Shown here: in pieces, positions 51,617 to 64,000 of the stretch | How the letters are laid out: each line of letters begins with the position of its first letter | How positions within the stretch are numbered: position 1 is the stretch's first letter | Position numbers and translations under genes: made by a program | NCBI GenBank assembly: GCA_000499405.2 | Contig: HG738136.1 | Coordinates: 1,714,646 to 1,778,645 of the forward strand | Source: Onchocerca volvulus | Lineage: Eukaryota > Nematoda > Chromadorea > Rhabditida > Onchocercidae | Direction: 5' to 3' | Length of the DNA stretch: 64,000 nucleotides | Notes under the pieces: model-generated | What the model was told of the DNA's origin: nothing | The model's database searches: none | Seen by the model: only the letters and a program-made list of their open reading frames with translations

Positions 51617-51948
51617 ATGTCAAAGGTACAGGAGGCAGATGTTCACCAGCTGATTAATTCGTTTGATTCGTTCTTTTTTGATGCTGACGGTGTGCTATGG
51701 CTTGATAACATTCCATTACCCGGTGCTGCTGATTTCTTGCGATATCTCATCTCGATCGGTTGATATTTGCGGCCATTCTTTTTTTTTCTCTCAAATTTAA
51801 ATTTATGGTGGAAAAAAAAAACGAAATTTTTGCAAAAACCCTACTGATATTTCCATCTCTTCTTTTTTTTCTCCTCCCCTTTAACCCAATTCTTTGCATC
51901 TTTCGTTAATTTGATAGAAATTTGGGTGCATTGTTGCAGTTTTTTTAG

Positions 51949-51982
<34 letters not shown>

Positions 51983-53501
51983 AAGACAGGAAGAAGAAAG
52001 TAACTTTGTTATGAATGTATAATGATCTTCAGATTTGAAGAAAACAAATTTTTAATTCTTAGTCTTTACGAAATCTTTGAAGATGAAATATTTTTCAGGC
52101 AAAAATGTCTTCATAGTAACAAATAATTCATCTAAAACGTTGGATGATTTTGCGGCAAAATGTAGACGAATAGGTTTTGATATGATATCAGATGATCACA
52201 TGTTATCACCAGCTAAAGTTTTAGCGCATATATTGGCTATGGAAAAGTCTGACTTACCCGTGTATCTTGTCGGTTCTACCGGTTTACAAGTAAGTATTAT
52301 TTCCTTAATGTTTCGTTTGTTATTTTAGGGATAATTTTTTTTTTTTCTAGATATGATTTTCTTGTTTCAGAAAGAACTGAAAAAAAGAGGAATAGAATGC
52401 TTTGGAGTAGGGCCCGATCCTATCGAAAATTATACCGATGTTGAATCTATACAGCAAATAGATATATCCAGAAAAGTGAGAGCTGTGGTAGTCAGTTTCG
52501 ATATACATATAAGCTATCCTAAACTAATGAGAGCTGCAAGTTACATCAACCAGCCAGGAGTACGTTTTTATGCTACCAATCCAGATCCAAAGCTGCCTGG
52601 GCCTGTGCCAGGTAAATACCAAAATAATAAATATGCCAGTCCTAAAAAATACTTGGGAAGAAACTAATTAAATTAAATTTTTGTAGTCTTCCAATCCAAA
52701 TAGAAAATTATCTTGCGAAACGAATTATAGATTTCTCACTTAATACTTTAGAAATGCGAACTTCATAATTTTAGAATCTTACAACTCTATTTTCAGGTGT
52801 TGTTATACCTGGATCGGGTGTAAATGTGAGAGCAGTAGAAACAGCTGCTGGTAAAGAACCCATCATAATTGGTAAGCCTAGCAAAACGATGTTCGAATAC
52901 ATCAAAGAGAGGTATATCTTTGCCGGCTTATTAATTTTAACTAAAATTAATAGTAGATTAGTGCATCGCGCTATGCTATTGTGCATATCTAATTTTGTTT
53001 TCATATTATTTGTCCATTTTCGACTTAATGCTTCTAATTACAATTTACTCTTTGTTTCATTCACCAAAGTAATTATTTTCCTTATAAGTCAGTAATATAT
53101 TATCAAATTATGATTTTTGAAGTGTTAATTTTTGCTTTTGTAGTACGCAAGGAATTACCATAAGTGTTGATTCAGTGATGTTGAGAAATTTCATAAATTT
53201 TTTGTGCAATTATCGAGATAATTAGGTAATGAAATCGTTTGACCGATAAGTTGATTGTTTCGAATTTTTAAGAATTCTTTTTAGGTTCAATATCAAAGCT
53301 GAAAAGTCGGTAATATTTGGTGATTCATGTGTAACAGATATAAAATTCGGACACGAGAATGGTTTGACATCGGTTCTGGTAGGTACTGGAGTGAGTGATC
53401 TTGATAAAGTAAGAGAATTCGAAAAACAGGGACGTGAAGATTTGATACCAACTTGTTATACTCCTTCGCTTAAAGTGCTTTTTGATATGTTACAGAAGTA
53501 G
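51617..53501 (+). CDS. pgp: HAD-family phosphatase, phosphoglycolate / glycerol-3-phosphate phosphatase type
   Basis: Five exons: 51617-51758, 52099-52289, 52371-52611, 52797-52911, 53285-53501; phases 1,0,1,2; 301 residues, normal for the family. HAD motifs are intact: motif I FFFDADGVLW with the nucleophile and acid/base aspartates, motif II VTNNSSKT, motif III lysine in IIIGKPSKTMFEYI, motif IV FGDSCVTDIKFG. The long segment between motifs II and III, with YLVGSTGLQ, VVSFD, YATNPDPKLP and PGSGVNVRAVETA, is the C2-type cap of PGP/PLP phosphatases. The enzyme removes phosphate from 2-phosphoglycolate, glycerol-3-phosphate or related metabolites in the cytosol; exact substrate cannot be told from sequence. 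Nematodes often have several paralogs. Confidence 0.93.
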
Positions 53502-56500
53502 AATAATTTAAATTTTGTTAGGAATTTTTGAATTTGTTACGAGTTTTTTGTGCTTGGGTTCAGATACTATGTGATTCGTTCTACTTCATTTCTGCTGGTA
53601 TTATTTCATTTTTTTTTTTGTGCTGAAAAATTCTCAGTATTTACATGTTCCAAAATTTCTTTTTGATAAATCTTCTGTGAAGATAGGTTTTCAGCTTTAC
53701 TGTTCATGTTCGTCAAGGAATCTGATCTATTCAAGCTATTGATAGGATGACTTCCATTCTAAATGCCTCCTTTGGTGAATTTTTTCCTCAGTAATTACTT
53801 CAATTTATTGCTTGATGAATTTACATTTCAAAAAGAAATGAAAATCTGAGTATTTATTTTGTAATGTTATAGTTCTTACAAGCGTACTTGATAGTTGATA
53901 TTAGTTATTGTTTCTTAATTAGAATAGTGGTTTTGTTAGTGATTAGAATTTTCACTTATCAGTCGTGTTTTAATTTGTATGTGATATAGTTTTTTCTTTT
54001 TTTATTCATAAGTTGTATTGATCGGAAAAAGTGTTATGTATTAGCTTTAATTCTTGAAAATTTAATAATTTTTTAGGAGGTCAGTTGTTAGAATTAATGC
54101 ATTTCTCGGTTCTACTAAAGTAATCATTTTTTCAGTTTTCATTTTTTGCTGAAATATATGTTTAAAACTTGAGCATATTTATTGATGAAAGAATTCATGA
54201 TATTAATTGATAAATGCCAGCATCGGATAGAATGACACATGTAACACTGAAATTTAATCTGTATTTTCTGCTTCGTTCTACACACTGATTTTGGATTAAG
54301 TTCGGTAATTAGTTAATTAAGATTAATTGATTGATTAAGGTTTGCTAAGATTGATTTTTCCAGTCAGTAAAACATGCTAGGCTGTATTCTCAACAACTCT
54401 TCATATATCAAACAAGGAGGACAGTTGAGTTTTTAGAAAGATCAGACCTATTTTTTTTTTTTTTTTTTTTTAAGTTAGAGCAGGCTAAAGCGATAATTAA
54501 GATCAGTACTGCGTTTTATGAATATTCAAGATATCTGATGTTTTCTTTCGAAAAACCTTATCATTCTTTGGTCTATATTTTGAAGATAAATGTCTTTTGA
54601 CTGGTAAATGGTGCAATCAGTCGAAATGATTTTGTGAAAATGAAACGAAACACAAAGTGGGATTATCGTTTTGTGCTAAAAAAAAAAGAAAAAATAAAAA
54701 AGTTGGGAAGTGTTTATTTTTATCAGTGGCTGTTTATTCCTCTGTTCAAGAAATGTTTTTTAGTATATTATTATCCAATGGGTACATCCCATTTATCCAT
54801 TTCATGTAGAACTTCAAAACATCCTTCTCACAGAATTTTCACATTCCTAATTTACCATCTTTATACTAATTAATTTCAGGTATTCAATTAATATTAGATA
54901 CGAGTTAAAAATGTGATTTACTGAATAATGATTGAAAAATCCTCCGTTGTAAGGAAAAATTGATGAGAAAAATATTCGCAAGTCTATTTTTCGTTTCATC
55001 CATCACTTTTTATTTATTTATTTTTTTCTTTTACTATTTTTAAATTAAATTTGATTATTTTAATAGTTCATCTCAATGATTTGATGATGATGTCTTATAT
55101 CGATATATGTATTTTTTTTTTCGACAAGAAAGTTTTGATTTTTTTAAAATACTTTGACAATAAAATTTTTCTAATTCGAATTTATATTGTAAAGTTAAAA
55201 TAATCTAGAAAGAGAATAATAATAATTTTAAAAAAATAAAAGATAAATAGAAGCGCCGCCAATCTAAATTTCATTATTTGATGAGATATGTTGGACTGTA
55301 AATTGAAGGAAAATGATTCTGGAATATCACTGATTCTGATTCTCGAATATCAATGAGAGAAATGATTCTGATATATCGTTGGAGGGAAAATGATTCTGGG
55401 ATATCAATAATTCTGATTCTCAAGTATCAATGAAAGAAAAATGATTCTGGAATATCAATAATTCTGGTTCTCGAATATCAATGAGAGAAATGGTTCTGAA
55501 ATTTTAAGAAATGAACTCTTTTATTACACAATATGATAGAATTTTGCATCAACAGAATTCTTTAGAAATTAAATCCTCAGAAAGCATACTGTAATTTCGG
55601 AATATCAAATATCAATTAAATTCTTAGAATTTAAAATAACGAAGTAGTGAAGTTTTATATTGTTGAAATTGTAATATATAGCATAAGAGTTCAGATGGAA
55701 TTACTATAGTATTAAACTCTTGCTAAATTCCGAAAATCGATATTTTATTAAATTACTACTGGCTTTCAGGCAAGTGTTCAGCTTTTAAACTTTTGTTAAA
55801 ATTTTTAGTTGCAAAATTTTGCTTGAAATTTTCGCACAAAAAAAAAAAAAAAATCACTTTATCTGATATTTTCTATCTTCTGATATTTTTTATTACATTC
55901 GGAATTTTCTTTTTTTTTTTTTTTACATTTATGCAAATTTAGTCCAAATTCGAACATTTATGCAAAATTTAAACAAATTAAAAATATCCATGAATGATGA
56001 TTTATTTTTTGGATATTACATAGTAAGGGGTAAAATATGATTTAAAGATTGGGTTAATTATTTATGTAAAGTTTTAGGTACGTGAAATTTATGCTACATT
56101 TTTCCGAATATTTAATTAATTAACTAATTAATTTATCATCGTTACAGCGATTAAACAATGCTCCATTTTTTTTTTTTTTTGAACCTCAAATCATTTCCGC
56201 AACCTTACAGACTGATAGATCAATTTATTTCAAAATTAAAGCTATTTGTGTTTTTTTTTTTTTGAAAAAAAAGTTTTTTTTTCACTCAATACATTATTTA
56301 ATGTAAAGATAAGTTTGAACTTTAAAGATGTCGAATAGTTTCATTTTTTCCGGATGAATCATTACTTTTTGTCAGTGCTGTTTTATTAGTAGTTGGTTCA
56401 AGCTAATTTGTCGATTTAATTTGAAAATATTTATTTTTGAAATTAATTTTAAATTAACTTTAAAAAATTGCTATTATCGATAAGTTGTCTTGTTAAGCGT

Positions 56501-56624
56501 AAAATCTTATAATAATTTTATGAATTTCAAATATTTGAAAGGCGCATTTTAGTGCTAAATAATAGTATGAGTAGTCTAATTTTTTGTTAAAATTTAATTC
56601 TCATATAATTTATAAATTTTATAG
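53502..56624. other. Intergenic, satellite-bearing, no gene seen
   Basis: Contains the PGP 3' UTR, poly-T at 54451-54470, the tandem repeat at 55311-55500 and further homopolymers. Short open frames have no splice context or recognisable protein. Confidence 0.5.
55311..55500. repeat. Tandem repeat, about 50-bp unit, three to four copies
   Basis: Units run ATGATTCTGGAATATCAATA, then ATTCTGATTCTCGAATATC, then AATGAGAGAAA. The first copies are shortened, the later ones nearly full length. Confidence 0.9.
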
Positions 56625-56659
56625 CAAAGTGAAAAATCTGAAAGCTCCGATAGAGGGTA

Positions 56660-59600
56660 ATGCAAAATCGAAAAGCAGTTATTATAGTCGAACCTAGATT
56701 ACCGCAATCTGATTATTTGCAAGGTAAGTTCATTTTACATGAAATTTCAACAAAATTTAAAAAAAAAAAAGAATATCTTTTTATCATATCAGACAAGATT
56801 ATTTCATTCGTCATTGTAAAAATAAGTTTTAAAATCATATCACTTGAACGTGATTCTAAAATTACTGTAACCTAATTTGCCGGATTTTGCAATCAGGATC
56901 ACCTAATAGTTATTCTTTATTATAAAAAAAAATTAATTTTGAAAACATATTGTAAAAATAATGTTTAAATTATATCATTTAAATGTGAATTCAATTTTAT
57001 TTTGATCTGAATTTATTGGAACAAAACAATCGGATCAAAATCATTTCGTAAAATTTTTTTTAATACATTCCGCTTTTTTTTTTTTCCATTACTTAAATAA
57101 ATTTTAATTGATCATTAATAATCCAAAAAAGAAAAAACTTTTCCAAATTTTTTAGAAAAATTTCAAAAATACCAATGATATCATATGATATTCTTTTTTC
57201 AGAATAAAAAAATGTATTATATTTATTTGAAAATGTATTACATTTTGTTACAATTTTTTGATTTCCAAAGACCAAAAATGCTTACGTATTATTTCGAAAT
57301 TTTTTGTTTACAAAAGTACCAAAATTCAAACATTTTTTTTTTAAATACATAAAATGATTTAGAGAAAATGAGAAAATTGATTAATGAAATACAATTATCC
57401 AGAAGAGATTCAATTCAATTCATTTCATTTCATTTCACTTTACATTTTTTTAAAATTCATTAAGTTTACTCGAAATTTTGTCATTCTTGTCAACAATCTT
57501 AATTTCCGGATATGTGTCATTGCATTTGCAAATATTCAGAACTAGTTCATAGTAGACATCTGTAAGTTTCAAATTTTTGACAATTATTCTCAAATTCATC
57601 CCACTTCATTTTTATTTTTCTATACGAATATCTCTTCTATATGTGTGGGTGTGTTTAAGTTTGTGCATGTGTCACTATACGTATGTGTGGGCGTACGTGC
57701 GTGCAAGTATGCGTATATACGGGTGTACGTACGTGTGGGCGTAAACAAAGTAGGCGATCGTACGCACGTGGGAGCATATGCAAGTATGTGTGTGGGTGGG
57801 TATATGTAGGTATGTATGGACGCATGTATCTGTATGTGTCCAAGTATAAGAAATATATCGTGAATATTTGTTCCATATGCGGATATACATATGCGTGGGC
57901 GTGAAGGTGTAGCATTGTAGGTGTATGTGGGCGTGTGTGGGTGTGTTGTGTGTATACAAGGTATGTGGGTATGTGGGTGTATGTGGGGTGTGTATATAAG
58001 GCATGTGGGAGTATATGGGTATATACAGATGTGTGTGGGCGTATGTGGGTGTGTGTGTAAACAACATATGTAAATATGATGAATTATAAGAAAGATATAT
58101 ATGTATATATACCTAGAATTTAAGTTAATGATTTCATTAATTAATTTTCTTACCACTATTACTGCCCTCTACTACTACTGCAATTATTTCATAGTAAAAG
58201 TAACATGATCATGAATAAAATTCTTCAAACATATCAATCTTCCTTCTCCTACATAACAATCTATATCATTCATTCATAAATTTTATTAAATTGTAAAGAA
58301 AAATTAAATATTGATTGATTACATTACATTAATGTATTGATTGATCAATTACACTAAATACTGATTGATAATATAGACGATGAGTTTATTATGGGATATG
58401 AAAAGTCTTTCTCAATCTCGATAAAGTTACAGAAGAGAAAATTAATAACTTACGAATTAATAATTTACTGGGTAGAACAGGAAATGCGAGGATTCGAAGA
58501 GAAAATAAACTTATTATACCTAAATAAATGATATTACCATCATAACAAATCATACATTATCAAAATTTTTCCAATCGATAGTATAATTTCGACGAGATTT
58601 TGAGAATTTTATATAACATTCGATAATTTGAGGAGAATAGAATTTAGGCGAGATTAGTTGAAAACAAAAGGTTAATGACCTCAATTGGAATAGATATCAT
58701 CGTTCTGATCTGTCATCATTTATCATTTATCAAAATAAGGATTATTAGTCAGGGTACAGGCTATGATTTTATTTTTGACTTAATCGGAATTTCTGATTAC
58801 TGATAATAATTCTTGTTTCAACTATGCTTCTACTGGGTCAAACAAACTCGTAAACGAAAATAGAATTGACAGAATATCCAATGAATGAAATTTTTCAATA
58901 AAATACAAATAATTTCGATCGGAAAAGGCAAAATTGCAGCAACAAGTTAAAATTTCTCAAAACTTCTATTTCTAATGACATGACCTTTGATAGAAGATTC
59001 AAATGACAGAAGAGTAATTGAAAAATCTGACATGTCCTTTAATAAAGGATTCGAATGGAAGACGAATAGTAGAAAGTTTTTAAATTTTGAAATGAGGAAA
59101 AAAATATCAATCCCTTTCAAAATTATTAATGACTCTAAAAGCAAAAAATTAAAAAAGAAAAGGAAAAGCAACTGTTTGAATAATTGGCATAGTTGGATGA
59201 AAAAAAAATAATGTAAATCTTTTATATTTCTTGAATATTTTCTCACAAAATTTTATTTATCACAAATTTAGACAAAAAATTTAATGACAATTCAGAACTA
59301 GATAATAAAAAAACTCATAAGAATAAAATGGATTAAAAAAAAAATTATATCAAATGGAAAGGAATGGGAAATACTAATAAACTGTAAGAGAATAACGTCA
59401 GTGAAAACTCAAATGATTTCTTGAAAATCAATTTTTAGTTGGATTTTGTTCCGTTAAAATGTACCAAATAGTAAATCATCATTTATCCGAAGTTGAAAGT
59501 AGAAAAAGATCTTATTGCAAAAAATTCTATCATTGAATTGAAATCTAAGCAAGGATATATCAAAAGTTTTTTTTCTTTTTTTCTTTTTTGAAAGATATAT

Positions 59601-62600
59601 CAAAATTTCTTCAAATTTAGATCAGTATTTCGCGGTTTAAAAATATTCATAAAAAGAAACATGAAGAAATTGGTAGATCGAAATGATCGTATCAATTGTT
59701 TACGCAAATAGATATCAGGCACAAATTGTGCATCGAAAAGAATGCACCAAGAATATTGGGTCAGAGGTCAATATTGTTGAATATGATAAAAGCCTTGAAT
59801 GCTGCTAAGCTTGCTAAGTTTCAAATCCCATTAATGTGAAAAATACTTTAGGCTAATTCTAACTGGTTATATAAAAAATAATGTGCAGATATTGATATCA
59901 CCAAATCAGTTGTAATCAAAGATGAAAGATATAGAGAGTCAGATACGATATAAGTTGACATACAAACAAATCAACTAAAAATTGATTAGAATCAGAATGA
60001 GATAAGAGATGAAGAAAAGCTGAATGATAAGAAGATAAGGAATGAAGGAATGAGAAATCAAATCTCAAAATTCATATTCAACTTTCTTACGTAGAATGAA
60101 ATAAGTTAACATACAAAACATGATAACTAAAAATTGACTAGAATCAGAAAAAGATGAAGAATTGAGGGAACAAAGAAATAGAAGCTTTAGAAATGTTTTT
60201 AATTTTTTAAAATGTTTAAATCGATATTTCAAATTCGATGTTAAAATTTTATGAAGAAATTGATTATGAATTCAAAACGATGTTTTTAATTGATGAATTA
60301 ATCATTGATTCGTTTTAATTCAATAAACCAGTTTATGGACATTGTTTTCATTCTAATAAATTGACTCCTTCCAGTTTTACAAATCACTCTTTTCCAACTT
60401 ACCACATGATTGAAAATTACATCATCGAATGGTGACAGTCACTAAGCTATGGAATATTTCGCTCTCAGTAAGTATGAATTAATTATTAAATTCTTTGATA
60501 TCTTGTCTTTTCTTCATTTTATCACTTCTATCAATATTCTGATCTCAAATTTCGTTCTTATCATTTTCTCTCATCTTAAAGGGATCAACATATTTGTTTC
60601 ATCTATTTTTAAAAGAAAGAAATTTAAAATTTTCACATATTTCTTAATAGTATGTTAAAATAATTTGAAAAAAAAAATAGTTATTAATACTACAAAATTT
60701 GCATTAATCTTATGGCGAAAAATAGTATTAAAATCTTGATAAAGCAAATCAAATAGTTAAAAATTTTCTCTAGAATTTTAATGTATAATTTTAATGCACT
60801 CGAAAATGACTGAATCTTTTCTAGACATGGTTAAATAAGTGAAATATAAAGACACAAACTTTCCTTTTTTTTTTTCTTTTTTTTATAAAGCAACAAATTT
60901 CTAAACATTTTTGATTTTACTGAAATAATACGAAGAAGTAAAACGAAATAAATTGCGTTTCGTTTATTGAATTTAGAAATATTCAAATGTATAATTAATT
61001 TCATCTTCTGTCAATGTTATTTATCTTTTTTCAAGATATTAATATTCATTTCCACTTTTGACATTAATTAGTCTTGTCTTTGCTTCTAGCAAATAAACTT
61101 TACTTTTTTTTCTTTCAACGAAAGCTTTTTTTCAAAACTTTCCAACAGACTTTAACTTTCAATAAATTTAGGATTTTCTCATTTTTTTAAAAAATTACTC
61201 AATTTTTAATCTAATTGATTATATGAAGAAAAAAATGATGATGATAGTAGTGGTGATGGTGATAAGGGTGGAAATAAAGAGGTGATAATCTTGTGCAGAA
61301 GATCAATGCAATTCATTTCTGACATAAGATTGTTGATTTGTTTAAATTGTAAAAGAGATTAAATTAGTAGTGATAATAATGATGATGATGATAATGATGG
61401 TGACAGTGAAAGTGATAATCCTACGTAAAAGATTAATGTTAATAAATTTCCAATCTAAGATTGCTGATTCGTTCAAGGTGTAAGAGTCAACAAATTAATA
61501 GCATTTATCGACAAAAAGAAATTGATTGAATTACAAAAAATTTTCAATTACAAATGACATTTTATCAGCAACACTCATTTATCTAGATTGCCATTAGTGA
61601 TTATTTTCAATCACTATTTTTACAATTCAAAAACTTTTATTTATAGCGAAATGATTTCTGGCGGACTTATTTTCTTTTCTAATTTATTATTAATGTCATT
61701 ATTTCAATCAGATATATTTCAAATTTAACTGCTTTTTTCGTCCTTGACAATTCAATCATAAATCATCCATCGTTCCAATCATTTTATCGTTTACAATTAC
61801 AATTTGTCATTCACTTAGAAATGTAATTATTTAATCAAAAAAGGTTCTGATCTCATTAATTAGCATCAAAATCCACTATAACGATCAATAATCTTTAGTT
61901 TTTAGGCTAATTAATTAGAATTAAAATTTTCTTTCCTTTCAACACTTCTATTAGAAAAAAAAAAAAACAGAGCAACAGAAAAAAAAAATTTCTTTCCAAA
62001 TCAACAATTCCTAAATTATATACTTGAAAACTAGATATTTATTAAAATAAACTTTAACGATATTTACTGCAAATTCTATTCAAGTTATAAAAAGTTGAAA
62101 AATTTTACTTAAAAGAGAATTTAATGCTTAATGTTACGCAAAGAAAGAAATGTTGCAATAATATACTATTTACAATTTATTTTCATTTTGAAAACAATTA
62201 ATGAATAGAGCTATTTATATCTTTTTACTACCTGTTATCTAAAAATTAGAGTAAATCTTAAATAAATAGACCTGGAATAGAGTTTAGGCCCAAGATAAAT
62301 GAAAGAATATAAGTAAGCAAATAGACCTAAGGTAAAAGGAAGAAGATAAGTGTAAAGATATGCAAAAAAAGTACGATAAACAAGTGAAAATAATTCAATG
62401 TAAAAAAGTAGCAAAGTTCATAAAGGAGAATTTACGAGGGAAAATTTATAAAAACTAATTGGAATTGCTTACATTCTTGTTTTTTCTATTTTTTTGCCTT
62501 TTTAGCAAACTTTAATATCACGATAGCAAGCAATAATAGCAGTAAGAGAAATATTGCTACTTGCATTTTAGCATTTCATATTTCAAGATTCGTTAAATTT

Positions 62601-64000
62601 ATTCTAAACTAGCTGGACAAGCATAGCCGGCAATGCTTTCATGGCCGGCCATGCTTTTTTTTATAGGTTTTTGTCGTGGCCCGCCATTTTTTTATAGAGG
62701 CCGGCCATGATTTCGCGCGGCCGGCTTCTAGTGAATGCAAAAAGTAGGCATGATCAAAAAGATTCAGTCCGCTCACTTATTTCTATCTGTCACAAATTGA
62801 CAAGTTAAAAAAAAAAAGAAATTAGATAGATTTATATAAAAATACGTGCCTATTCGAATGCAACATTGCATCAAAATTTGAAAGCAATCAGTGAAAAATT
62901 TGCAAAATTATGTGAGAAATAACAACGAAGATTTACATTTTTATTTGTACAGATTATTGTTTTACTTCTTCGTTGATTCATATTTTTAATAAGATCAGAA
63001 TGATATTTAAAAATAAAGTTATTTGTCTGATGTAAAATTATTTATTGAATAATCAATTAGTTAAATTTGGATATACTATAAATATGCTTAATAAAATATC
63101 AATATGTTTTTTTTTTTGGCATAAGCTTAGGCTTAAATTTGAGATTTTTTAGACGTAATAGCAATATATTTGTTAATTTGTAAGCTTGCTTTTACACTTA
63201 ATTTTTACGTTTGTAAATGTTTAACGTGATAAAAATATATTATTGTTTTCTTGTGATATTATTTCACGTACGAATTTTGATTCACGTTTATTCTACTAGG
63301 AAAGAAAAAGTTCTATCGTAACTTTATATTCTAAAATAATTCGTGATAATATCAATCATGAAATTACAATCGTCAAGTTAATTATTGCCTTTTTGCCAGC
63401 TTGAAATGTACTTAAGGGGTCAAAACCTTAAATAGATCATGTAAAGATCTTTAATATATTGACCATTCACTAATTAATGCAGATAATAGGAATAGATGAT
63501 AGGAATAGTGAGCATCTTACATAGGTCCTTGCCAATTGTTTTATCAATATCAATGTTAAGTTTGAAATAGCTTGCATTTTCTTATCAGATTTTTTGGCTG
63601 ACACTTTCTTTTCATTCTTTTTGCAAATATAATATTCATTCTAGCTTTTAATTCCCTCAAAATTTGGAATTCTTCGAATGATTATTCTAGAATTACGGAA
63701 ATTCTAGATTAAGAAAAAAATTGATTCTAAGTTCTAAAAGTTAAAATTATTTCAAGGAGCTTAAAGAAGCACATTGTTCCAGCAATCAAAATTTCCATGC
63801 GATTCGTTTTGCTTTCTGTAAAGAAGAAAGACAATAAAACGAAGATTAAAATTCATTTATTAATTTATTTATCATTTTTTTGTTGCTAAAACAATTACTC
63901 ACCTGTCCATTTGACTAAAATAAATTCTGTTGCAGAAGTGATGAGCGATGCAGGTGATGATTCTCGAGATGTGCAATGTTCCACCAATCTTCGAGCTTTT
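56660..64000 (+). CDS. Candidate new gene: small first exon plus a second exon cut by the window edge
   Basis: The exon at 63937-64000 follows a good TTCTGTTGCAG acceptor and reads VMSDAGDDSRDVQCSTNLRA with no stop to the edge. It could start at its own ATG (63941), 4 bases after the acceptor, as a spliced-leader first exon. Alternatively, it joins in phase 1 to a possible exon at 56660-56723 (MQNRKAVIIVEPRLPQSDY), which has an upstream TTTTATAG acceptor at 56624 and a strong AAGGTAAGTT donor. That would imply an intron of 7.2 kb. I do not recognise the protein. The right-hand exon is likely real; the link to 56660 is speculative. Confidence 0.4.
57638..58066. repeat. TG/GGG-rich degenerate minisatellite
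   Basis: About 430 bp of GTGTGTGGGCGTATGTGGGT-like units, purine-rich on the plus strand and C/A-rich on the minus strand. Long open frames on the minus strand (His, Thr, Pro, Tyr repeats) arise from the repeat and are not a gene. Confidence 0.9.
61361..61410. repeat. GAT-type trinucleotide tract
   Basis: GATAATGATGATGATGATAATGATGGTGAC at about 61371-61405, with a related tract at 61231-61273; each is followed about 50-60 bp later by a similar AAGATtAATG...TTTC...AAGATTG sequence, hinting at a duplicated segment of about 150 bp (61230-61350 and 61361-61490). Confidence 0.6.
62606..62955 (+). mobile_element. Dispersed repeat, AACTAGCTGGAC family, longest copy
   Basis: Starts AAACTAGCTGGACAAGC and ends TTACATTTTTATTTGTACAG. 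The 5' third carries several GGCCGGC/GCCGGCC blocks (62640-62730) that are strongly GC-rich for this genome. The 3' third (CCTATTCGAATGCAACATTGC, then AAATTTGAAAGCAATC) is shared with the other two copies. No coding frame. It is probably a non-autonomous transposable element; the class cannot be assigned from one window. Confidence 0.7.

Larger units (their letters stand above)
56724..62605. other. Long noncoding stretch, possibly one intron
   Basis: Very AT-rich, with poly-T and poly-A runs, the TG-rich array at 57638-58066, and GATGATGATAATGATGG-type trinucleotide tracts at 61231-61273 and 61361-61410. No exon with a recognisable protein was found on either strand. Confidence 0.45.

Noticed and set aside
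54634..54873. Plus-strand frame of 79 codons
   Set aside because: Lysine/phenylalanine-rich translation from homopolymer-rich DNA, with no splice sites or homology.
57620..58156. Open frame of 178 codons on the minus strand within the TG-rich array
   Set aside because: Three overlapping frames are all open with His/Thr/Pro/Tyr repeats, the signature of a microsatellite rather than a gene.
1..64000. Wolbachia-derived or other bacterial insert
   Set aside because: No bacterial-style intronless gene or operon was recognised; nearly all conserved protein segments are split by nematode-type introns.

Overview
The window looks like nuclear DNA of a nematode, most probably a filarial (spirurid) worm. 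It is very AT-rich with many long A and T runs. Genes are split into small exons by introns of about 100 bp to 1.5 kb with TTTTCAG-like acceptors. Several first ATGs lie 5-25 bases downstream of an acceptor-like AG with no upstream coding exon, the layout expected for spliced-leader trans-splicing. The species assignment is inference from gene structure and protein resemblance. No tRNA, rRNA, CRISPR array or bacterial-type operon was seen. All gene identities come from reading the translated exons; no search was run.

Layout. 1-13177, minus strand: 5' part of a TPR protein resembling the N-terminus of PRMT9 (runs off the left edge), NDUFAF3 (complex I assembly), CPT2 (mitochondrial carnitine palmitoyltransferase), and a NUSAP-like spindle protein. 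13178-13826 is the region between this block and a divergent plus-strand gene. 13827-28598, plus strand: INTS13/Asunder, a U2AF35-like splicing factor (first exon not found), and a StAR-type START-domain protein. 30635-36560, minus: Acinus (SAP domain, RRM, C-terminal ASAP-binding motif). 36561-41087: gene-poor DNA with a CA-rich tract and a decayed multi-copy element. 41088-49546, minus: RAD54. 51617-53501, plus, divergent from RAD54: a HAD phosphatase of the phosphoglycolate/glycerol-3-phosphate phosphatase (PGP) family. 53502-64000: mostly noncoding, satellite-rich, with a candidate small exon at 56660 and a coding exon cut by the right edge.

Functionally, four genes act in RNA processing (INTS13, U2AF35-like, Acinus and possibly PRMT9), two in mitochondria (CPT2, NDUFAF3), two in chromosome maintenance or mitosis (RAD54, NUSAP-like), and PGP in metabolite repair. 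I see no evidence that they form one pathway; CPT2 and NDUFAF3 are adjacent on the same strand and could be co-transcribed.

Most interesting signals: six introns that reading frame and homology force to be GC-AG rather than GT-AG; a decayed two-copy element with coding potential, one copy inside an INTS13 intron; a three-copy dispersed repeat beginning AACTAGCTGGAC; two related hairpins in RAD54 introns with a compensatory base change; and several local minisatellites.
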